Source: an uncultured Clostridium sp. (GTDB taxonomy: Bacteria > Bacillota > Clostridia > Lachnospirales > Anaerotignaceae). From it: a stretch of DNA of 10,800 nucleotides. The notes below the pieces were generated by a model. It ran no database searches, had not been told where the DNA came from, and saw only the letters and a program-made list of their open reading frames with translations. The translations under genes and the position numbers were made by a program. The stretch covers positions 1 through 10,800 of the forward strand of contig CAMXTM010000044.1 in NCBI GenBank assembly GCA_947246775.1. The letters are read 5' to 3'. Of the stretch, positions 6,252 to 10,800 are shown piece after piece (position 1 is the stretch's first letter; every line of letters begins with the position of its first letter).

Positions 6252-7366
6252 AAAGTTATATAGAAAAAATAAAAAAAATAAGCGGAAGCGGACAGTGTGC
6301 ATTGGCGTTGGCGATTGCTGAAAAAATTATGGCGTATGAAGAATTAAAAATAGAAATTCAACCATATAATCTTGCAAAAGACGCAATAGACGCATACTGG
6401 AAATGTCTAAATGGTGAAATTGATTTAGATTATAATGATATTTATCTTGCTACAATTGGAATTGATGATGAGGAAGATTGTTCTGAAAAGGGATTTTTTT
6501 TGCCCTGTCAGGACGTTATTGATAAATATGGTGATAATAATAATATATCCATTAAATATCTTCTAATATTAGATATATTTTTAATTTTAGCCTTGCATAC
6601 GCAAGGAAAGGAAATAGAATATTATGGTTTAGATACAGATGTTTGTGATATAGGCGACGAATTTGTGGAAGAATTTATACAAAAAGTTTTAGAGCAAAAA
6701 ATAATGAGTGAAGATGAGCTTTATTTGTTGCTGGATTATTTGAATCAAAAATATCCTGCTTATTGTGACATAAACAGAAAGAGCTTGTTAAGTGCTATAA
6801 AAAGTAGAAATAGAATACTTACTAAAAAGGGATATAAAAGAAGAACAAAACGATTTATTAGAAAAAGGTATAAAATAAGAAATTATAGAAGAATAAATGC
6901 AAGTGGACAGTGTGCTTTAGGGTTAATAATAGCAGAAAAAATTTTACATAATGAAAAATTAGATAAAACAGATAGCAGATACCAGTTTGCTCAAGAACGA
7001 ATAGCATACTGTTGGAAGTGGTTAAATGGTGAAATAAAAGGAAAGGAAAATGTACAAAAAGTAATACATATTGATGATGAAAATGAATTAATTTGTTGTT
7101 TTGACCAAGAAGATGAAATAAATCAGTTGTATGCGATTGCTTGTAGTGCAATTTGGGTTGTTGAAGACAAAGCACTTTTGTCATATGATGAATTTAATAA
7201 TATAGAGAATACTTTGTTTGATATAATGCATGATTCTATTAAATTAAATGTTATGACACAAAAAGAATATAATAGTTTAGTGGATTACTTAGATAATCAA
7301 TATTATAATTATCCAAATATTTCTAAAAGAGAGATGATGGCTTTATTAGAAAAAAGTGGGAAATAA
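6248..7366 (+). CDS. Protein with two Imm6-like domains in tandem
   Basis: The 372-aa protein is an internal duplication. SGSGQCALALAIAEKI (from residue 12) and NASGQCALGLIIAEKI (from 217) start two copies. Each continues through an AKDAIDAYWKCLNGEI or AQERIAYCWKWLNGEI segment, an acidic IDDEED or IDDENE loop, a helix, and LLLDYLNQKYP or LVDYLDNQYYNYP near its end. The AEK...A...CW.WL.g pattern fits, from memory, the Imm6 family of polymorphic-toxin immunity proteins, normally a single domain. The copies are joined by a strongly basic linker (about 187-215, with KKGYKRRTKRFIRKRYKIR), unlike the acidic domains. AAAGGAGGGG precedes the ATG. A gene relic precedes the gene and the intact winged-helix gene follows. 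It could block one dimeric toxin or two related toxins. Confidence 0.65.
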   Translation: MKSYIEKIKKISGSGQCALALAIAEKIMAYEELKIEIQPYNLAKDAIDAYWKCLNGEIDLDYNDIYLATIGIDDEEDCSEKGFFLPCQDVIDKYGDNNNISIKYLLILDIFLILALHTQGKEIEYYGLDTDVCDIGDEFVEEFIQKVLEQKIMSEDELYLLLDYLNQKYPAYCDINRKSLLSAIKSRNRILTKKGYKRRTKRFIRKRYKIRNYRRINASGQCALGLIIAEKILHNEKLDKTDSRYQFAQERIAYCWKWLNGEIKGKENVQKVIHIDDENELICCFDQEDEINQLYAIACSAIWVVEDKALLSYDEFNNIENTLFDIMHDSIKLNVMTQKEYNSLVDYLDNQYYNYPNISKREMMALLEKSGK

Positions 7367-7385
7367 AAAGATAGGAGGTAGCGGT

Positions 7386-7619
7386 ATGAAGCAAGAATAT
7401 TGTGATATTATCAAAGCGGCAGACAAATTTTTAAAGGAGGGGGAGCAGCCCGACAGTGCTATGATAGCAAAAGAAGTCCATTTAAAAAGTGAGCAGGTGT
7501 GTCATTTGATGGAAGAAATGGACGAGCAGGGGCTTGTAATAGCGTTTGAAATAGATATGTGTTGCGGGGAAGACTATGTAATAAATGAAATAACAGAAAA
7601 AGGCAAAAAAGTATTGTAA
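7386..7619 (+). CDS. Small winged-helix-like protein (77 aa)
   Basis: The sequence reads as a short winged helix. There is a first helix (EYCDIIKAADKFLKE), a helix-turn-helix with SAMIAKEVHLKSEQVCHLME (about 24-43) as the likely recognition unit, EMDEQGLVIAF, a wing with EIDMCCGEDYVIN, and a final ITEKGKKVL, an ending common in winged-helix regulators. The preferred start is 7386, with AGGAGG (7373-7378) seven bases upstream; the longer frame from 7356 would overlap the preceding gene and lacks such a site. It is last in the array and may regulate it or bind a partner protein; no target is visible. A truncated copy sits at 6174-6251. No clear terminator follows, so transcription may run on towards 7783. 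Confidence 0.65.
   Translation: MKQEYCDIIKAADKFLKEGEQPDSAMIAKEVHLKSEQVCHLMEEMDEQGLVIAFEIDMCCGEDYVINEITEKGKKVL
7440..7487 (+). repeat. 48-bp direct repeat, copy 2, inside the intact winged-helix gene
   Basis: This is the intact-gene counterpart of 6186-6233. It encodes the GEQPDSAMIAKE stretch at the start of the helix-turn-helix. Confidence 0.9.
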
Positions 7620-7649
7620 TGTTATATTTATTAATTTTTTTTGAATTTG

Positions 7650-7678
7650 ATGCATTTTTGAATACAATATGATATAAT
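7650..7678 (+). promoter_or_regulatory. Promoter of the HD-domain gene
   Basis: A consensus TATAAT (7673-7678) lies 17 bases after ATGCAT (7650-7655), one mismatch from the TTGCAT of the array promoter. The base run GCATTTTT and the spacing are the same in both. The -35 element is weak on its own. A small dyad TTTTGA-TG-TCAAAA lies downstream at 7708-7721, in the leader, and could be an operator. Confidence 0.6.
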
Positions 7679-7782
7679 ATATAGCATAAAATATTTGTAT
7701 CAATGTGTTTTGATGTCAAAATAGTAAATTTTTTAAAAATAGTGGCATTTTAGCACATAAAAAAGAAAAAAAGGAGCGAATT

Positions 7783-8295
7783 ATGGAAAAAGCCATTGGT
7801 TCTAAAGTTAATTTGAAAAATATGGAAGATATGTTAGCCGTAGAATATATGTCCTGTGTGTGGGATTTAATGGACGAAAAAAAAGTACAAAAATTAGATG
7901 AACACGTGCAGCATTGCAATACAAGCAGATTACAACACAGTATCAATGTATCATACTATAGTTTTTTGATATGCCGTTTTATGGGCTGGGACTATCGTTC
8001 TGCGGCAAGAGCAGGATTACTTCATGATATGTTTTATTATGATTGGAGAGTTACAAAGGGGAACAGAACAAACCACGCATCTTGGCACCCACGTGTTGCC
8101 TATGACAATGCAAGAAAAATCACAGAATTAAATAAAATAGAAAAAGATGCGATATTAAAACATATGTGGCCTTGTACACTCGTGCCACCAAGATATAAAG
8201 AATCCTATGTGTTGACTTTTGTGGATAAAACTTGCGCCGTAATGGAAGCAGTAGGACAAAAATGGCACAAAGTAAAAGGCGCTTTTGCCCACTAA
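7783..8295 (+). CDS. HD-domain metal-dependent phosphohydrolase
   Basis: The 170-aa protein carries the HD-superfamily metal and active-site series: H52 in RLQHSINV, H81-D82 in GLLHDMFYYDW, H102 in SWHPRVA (H98 is near), H127 in LKHMWP and D148 in TFVDKTCAV. The spacing H...HD...H...H...D is that of the group with extra His residues after the HD pair, which often bind two metals and cleave phosphate esters or nucleotides. The substrate cannot be read from the sequence. There is no signal peptide, so it should be cytosolic. AAGGAG lies six bases before the ATG. It has its own promoter and is closed by a strong terminator, so it is a single-gene unit apart from possible read-through from the array. 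Confidence 0.8.
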   Translation: MEKAIGSKVNLKNMEDMLAVEYMSCVWDLMDEKKVQKLDEHVQHCNTSRLQHSINVSYYSFLICRFMGWDYRSAARAGLLHDMFYYDWRVTKGNRTNHASWHPRVAYDNARKITELNKIEKDAILKHMWPCTLVPPRYKESYVLTFVDKTCAVMEAVGQKWHKVKGAFAH

Positions 8296-8313
8296 TCAAG
8301 TTAGCTTTAGAAT

Positions 8314-8359
8314 ACGCAAAAAGAAAAAGACTTTGTAAAAGGTCTTTTTCTTTTTGTGT
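8314..8359. terminator. Bidirectional rho-independent terminator
   Basis: An 18-bp stem (8314-8331 with 8342-8359, a single G-T pair) has an A-rich left arm and a T-rich right arm, so it ends in U tracts on both strands. It lies between the stop of the HD gene and the stop of the converging zinc-ribbon gene at 8360. Confidence 0.9.
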
Positions 8360-8578
8360 TTATGTCGGAATATCTAATATCACTTTGTGGCAATGCAAAC
8401 AGTAGTAACAGGGAAATTTTGCGCCTACTATCCCTGCAAGAGGTGATTTGAAACAAGTCAGAGCGATTTCCTCTTTTTCCTCTGTATACAGTTGCGGGGA
8501 AACCATATTACGGTTAAATCTGAAAGAATCTGCGATTTCACCAACTTTCATTTCATGATTACAATAAGGACAAATCAT
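8360..8578 (-). CDS. Small zinc-ribbon protein, DUF6487-like
   Basis: The 72-aa protein begins MICPYCNHEMKVGEI and ends with CYYCLHCHKVILDIP, giving two zinc knuckles: C3/C6 and C60/C63, with C42 and C57 extra. The CPYC..EM..G.I opening and the closing CxxC match, from memory, the DUF6487 family of small putative zinc-binding proteins common in Lachnospiraceae; their function is unknown. The start at 8578 is chosen over an in-frame upstream start at 8662, because it follows a strong AAGGAGG eight bases away and the longer version would overlap the upstream gene by 68 bases and add a low-quality leader. The stop of the DUF6320-like gene lies 16 bases upstream, so the two are co-transcribed. 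Confidence 0.75.
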   Translation of the reverse strand: MICPYCNHEMKVGEIADSFRFNRNMVSPQLYTEEKEEIALTCFKSPLAGIVGAKFPCYYCLHCHKVILDIPT

Positions 8579-8594
8579 GTGTTTTTCCTCCTTT

Positions 8595-9236
8595 CTATAA
8601 ATGGGTACGTCTTTGTATTTCTGAAAAAAACAAGTCTCTGCGGAACAAAAACAACCCACCAAAAAGGATAATGCTCACAGAAACATTGATAGCAGAGGGA
8701 TATAACACATTTAGTTTGTGGTCTAAAAGAAGAATAAGAGGAATGACTGCTAAAATACCATCTAATATTAAATAAAATATGTATTCGCTTGTGTGCAATT
8801 TTAAAAAATAGGCAAGTAAACAAGTGCCTACAATCGCACCTGTGCATAAAAAGGGGAGTACATATTCTAATGACCAACCTCTATATCCTGTTTTGTAATC
8901 CCAAAAATAGGCTAAAATAGATAGTATTACAACTTGCCAGAGTATATTTTTGGGGATATTGTGCCATTTTTTTAAGGCAATGTTAACAGAAAACCAAAAG
9001 CAAGCACTACCTGCAATGACAAAAAACACCCACCAACCATCTTGTGGGCGGGAAAGATTGATACCAATACAAATTGCAACGGCAACTAGTGTAATAAAAA
9101 GACCAATACGGAACATTTTTTGACTGAGCGGCGGCTGTAACTGTATGCTGGGAAAGATATTTTGTTCGGCTGAGCCTGTCAATTCTCCTTGACAAAGGGG
9201 GCAGCATTTTGCATTTCCTCTTATTTTAACATTCAT
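8595..9236 (-). CDS. DUF6320-like membrane protein with N-terminal zinc knuckle
   Basis: The 213-aa protein starts with a short zinc-binding-like segment (IRGNAKCCPLCQGELTG, Cys pair C12/C15), then a linker with IFPSIQLQPPL, then six predicted membrane helices at about 41-61, 67-88, 97-114, 124-145, 152-173 and 175-198. This layout fits DUF6320 proteins, which I recall next to alpha/beta hydrolase and acetyltransferase genes in Lachnospiraceae, exactly as here. The function is unknown. Two oddities exist at the start. No ribosome binding site precedes the ATG at 9236, and the usual first Cys pair of the knuckle is absent, although a TGT codon stands directly before the ATG and an overlapping small frame ends there. 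The gene may have lost part of its N-terminus or be translated by coupling. Confidence 0.7.
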   Translation of the reverse strand: MNVKIRGNAKCCPLCQGELTGSAEQNIFPSIQLQPPLSQKMFRIGLFITLVAVAICIGINLSRPQDGWWVFFVIAGSACFWFSVNIALKKWHNIPKNILWQVVILSILAYFWDYKTGYRGWSLEYVLPFLCTGAIVGTCLLAYFLKLHTSEYIFYLILDGILAVIPLILLLDHKLNVLYPSAINVSVSIILFGGLFLFRRDLFFSEIQRRTHL

Positions 9237-9268
9237 ACATAGTTATTTGTTGTCAATGACATTGACAA
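9233..9268 (-). other. Possible 11-codon leader frame coupled to the DUF6320-like gene
   Basis: A TTG at 9268-9266, eight to nine bases after AAGGTGG, opens a frame reading MSMSLTTNNYV and stopping at 9235-9233, overlapping the next ATG as ATGA. It would explain how a start codon without its own ribosome binding site is used. The alternative is that these codons are the real N-terminus of the DUF6320-like protein, put out of frame by a small deletion. Confidence 0.3.
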
Positions 9269-9269
9269 C
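9249..9269. promoter_or_regulatory. Perfect 10+1+10 dyad, candidate operator
   Basis: The arms GTTGTCAATG and CATTGACAAC are exact inverted repeats around one central base. The dyad lies about 13 bases downstream of the predicted transcription start of the DUF6320-like gene and upstream of its ATG. A perfect dyad of this length, with no U tract, is what a dimeric TetR- or MarR-type repressor would bind. A leader hairpin is the other reading. Confidence 0.6.
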
Positions 9270-9288
9270 GATTTTCACCACCTTTTAT

Positions 9289-9317
9289 ATTTTATTTTTT
9301 ATTGACTACTATATCAA
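9289..9317 (-). promoter_or_regulatory. Promoter of the DUF6320-like and zinc-ribbon genes
   Basis: Read on the - strand, TTGATA (9317-9312) and TAAAAT (9294-9289) are 17 bases apart. The predicted start near 9282 places the dyad at 9249-9269 in the initial transcribed region. This gives the last two genes of the operon a separate promoter from the broken acetyltransferase gene. Confidence 0.55.
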
Positions 9318-9365
9318 TAAAATTGTACAATTATTTGCATAAAATTGCAAGACGATTTTTATCAA

Positions 9366-10585
9366 TTATTCTTCCTGTTCCATATTAGATGTAATTTCAA
9401 TTTCTAAGTCCATATCTGATAAATGGCGGAAAAATCTTTTTGGCAAATCATTTCTTGAAAAAGCAGTTGCAATGCTAATGACAAAATTGTCTTGGAAAGA
9501 GCAAGTTGCAATTTGAGATGTTTTTGTACTAACAAACAAGTCAAATAAACGAATATACTCTGTCATTTCTGGAGGCATTACTATTTTTCCAACATTAGAA
9601 AGACAAGAAGTTATTTTTTGGGAAGAAAGCCAGTTTGCAAAGCGCAATACAGAATCTTTTGTAGTAAGTGGAACTAATTTCATGGTAATATTGTGTTCTA
9701 GCGCAGAAAGGGTATTCATGCCCTTGCGTAGTTCTTCTTCTGTTAGTTTTTGCTGAAATTGTGTTTTGACAGACTGCAATACTGCTTCTAAACTCTCTTT
9801 TTGTTCCTGAAACTGATAACTAATTTGTATGACTTCAAAAAAGTTTCTGGTTGTTTCAGAGGGAAAGTAGTTTCTTAGATTAACAGGTATGCTGATGACA
9901 ACAGGTTTTTTTTGTTCTTTGACGCTCATACCCTCATAGATAGAATATATCCAGAGTGCAACTAAAAATTCTGTGACAGTAGATTGATGTTTTCTGCAAA
10001 TAGAAAGCAGTGCTTTGACAGAAACGCAGCCCTCTATGACGCCAAGCTGCCCAATGTCAAGCAGGTCGCCTTTAATGTGGTAGGCAAATGGGGTTCTTTT
10101 GCGTTTTTGAGACTTTTCTTTTTTAAAATACTTTGAAAAACTGTCTGTGCTTTTTTCAGAAGCGGTTGTTGTATTTTCTAAATAAATATTTTTGTCTTTT
10201 AAAGTTTCGCTGTGTTTTTCTAATAAATAATAATATACAAGGGTTCTTAAAAAAAGCAATGCGCCTGAGCCGTCAGAAAGAACATGATGTACTTCTAAAT
10301 TTATCCTTTTTTGATAGTAGGAAACATCAAAAAGAAGACTTTTTCTATTTGGATAGTATAATGGGGAACAAGGGTAACGATTTTCTATATGTACTTTAGG
10401 TTTTCTTTCTGTATTTTCAATATAGTACCAAAAGAGTCCTCTTTTTAGGATAGAGCAGGTTCTACATTTTGGTATAGTTCGCAGGAAAAGCGAAATACTT
10501 TGGTGTCTCTTTGGTCAGTATTTGCAGGAAATATTTTAGCAGCGTTGTCTAATTTGTGCCATTGTGGTTTTTTTTTCATTTTCAA
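9366..10585 (-). pseudogene. Condensation/alcohol acetyltransferase-like gene, broken by deletion and frameshift
   Basis: The gene starts at TTG 10585 or ATG 10579 after AGGAG. The first frame reads WHKLDNAAKIFPANTDQ and FRFSCELYQNVEPAL, the usual N-terminus of this acyltransferase group, and stops at 10447-10445 after 44 codons. From about 10454 another frame continues with ILKRGLFWYYIEN, the acyltransferase motif HHVLSDG (10269-10289) and the rest of the domain, including CLSNVGKIVMPPE, to a normal stop at 9366. The helix that normally joins PALL to the LKRG strand (roughly 17 residues) is missing, so about 50 bases were lost together with the frame. The intact protein would transfer an acyl group from a CoA-type donor to a hydroxyl. 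It follows the hydrolase gene by only a few bases. Confidence 0.8.
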
Positions 10586-10593
10586 AATAGCGG

Positions 10594-10800
10594 TCACTCC
10601 TGTAAAAATTTGTTTATTATTTTATAAGTATTTTGTATTAAATGATGTTTGTTTGGTAAAGAGGAAAAATACCCATGTAGTGCATCTGGTATTCTTTCGA
10701 TTGTAACATCAATGCCTGCTTCTTGTAACTTTCTGCCGTATGCCTCTCCCTCGTCCCGTAGCGGACAGTATTCAGCCGTAATAATCAGTGTGCGAGGTTG
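10594..10800 (-). CDS. Alpha/beta hydrolase (esterase/HSL-type), C-terminal part
   Basis: The window holds the last 68 codons. They read PRTLIITAEYCPLRDEGEAY, then GRKLQEAGIDVTIERIPDALHGYF, the typical end of hormone-sensitive-lipase-type esterases. His42 of the visible part, in LHGYF, is the expected catalytic His. The expected catalytic Asp (the first D of a DPLRDEG motif, 30 residues before the His as in EST2-type enzymes) is Cys here: YCPLRDEG, codon TGT at 10767-10765. The nucleophile region is outside the window. The stop at 10594 lies eight bases before the TTG start of the acetyltransferase gene, so the two form an operon. The gene may act on the same ester that the acetyltransferase once made. 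Confidence 0.8.
   Translation of the reverse strand, partial: QPRTLIITAEYCPLRDEGEAYGRKLQEAGIDVTIERIPDALHGYFSSLPNKHHLIQNTYKIINKFLQE

Noticed and set aside
7356..7385. Longer start (7356) for the small winged-helix protein
   Set aside because: It overlaps the preceding gene, adds MGNKKIGGSG translated from the ribosome-binding region, and has no site of its own. The ATG at 7386 has AGGAGG at the right distance.
9335..9350. Small hairpin TTGCA/TGCAA after the acetyltransferase stop as a terminator
   Set aside because: The stem is only five base pairs, A/T-rich and without a T tract on the - strand.
10133..10706. Two + strand reading frames at 10133-10399 and 10500-10706
   Set aside because: They lie opposite the clearly recognisable acetyltransferase (HHVLSDG) and hydrolase (HGY) frames, have no ribosome binding sites, and are composed of antisense-type residues rich in Phe and Leu.

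Overview
The window looks like chromosomal DNA of a low-GC Firmicute, most likely a gut-type member of the Clostridia (Lachnospiraceae or a close relative). The reasons are the strong A/T bias, AAGGAGG-type ribosome binding sites, TTGCAT-N17-TATAAT-type promoters, and the gene set at the right end (alpha/beta hydrolase, condensation-type acetyltransferase, DUF6320-like membrane protein, small zinc ribbon), a grouping I associate with that family. No RNA gene, CRISPR array, transposase, phage gene or complete toxin gene was seen.

Left edge (1-90): the last codons of an upstream gene, probably a membrane protein, then a rho-independent terminator.

Positions 115-7619 (+ strand): one promoter followed by a tightly packed run of ten genes that reads as an array of immunity genes without toxins. 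In order: a SUKH (SMI1/KNR4)-like protein; an unrecognised 191-aa protein; two DUF416-like proteins, the second with a C-terminal run of seven TPRs; unrecognised 142-aa and 166-aa proteins with overlapping genes; an Imm44-like protein; an unrecognised 301-aa protein; a protein with two Imm6-like domains in tandem; and a small winged-helix-like protein. The array has visible recombination scars: a shared C-terminal module in the two DUF416-like genes, a related tail on the unrelated 191-aa protein, a 26-bp repeat over two start regions with a gene relic beside it, and a truncated copy of the winged-helix gene in front of the tandem Imm6 gene. The inferred role is protection against contact-dependent or secreted polymorphic toxins from competing bacteria, with the array growing and shuffling by recombination. 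This is inference: no toxin lies in the window.

Positions 7650-8359: a separately promoted HD-domain phosphohydrolase gene, closed by a long bidirectional terminator.

Positions 8360-10800 (- strand): a converging operon. Read from the right edge it holds the C-terminal part of an alpha/beta hydrolase, with Cys where the catalytic Asp is expected; a condensation/alcohol-acetyltransferase gene broken by an internal deletion and frameshift; a promoter with a perfect 10+1+10 dyad; a six-TM DUF6320-like protein with an odd, apparently shortened N-terminus; and a DUF6487-like zinc ribbon. The break in the acetyltransferase suggests that the pathway is decaying in this strain.
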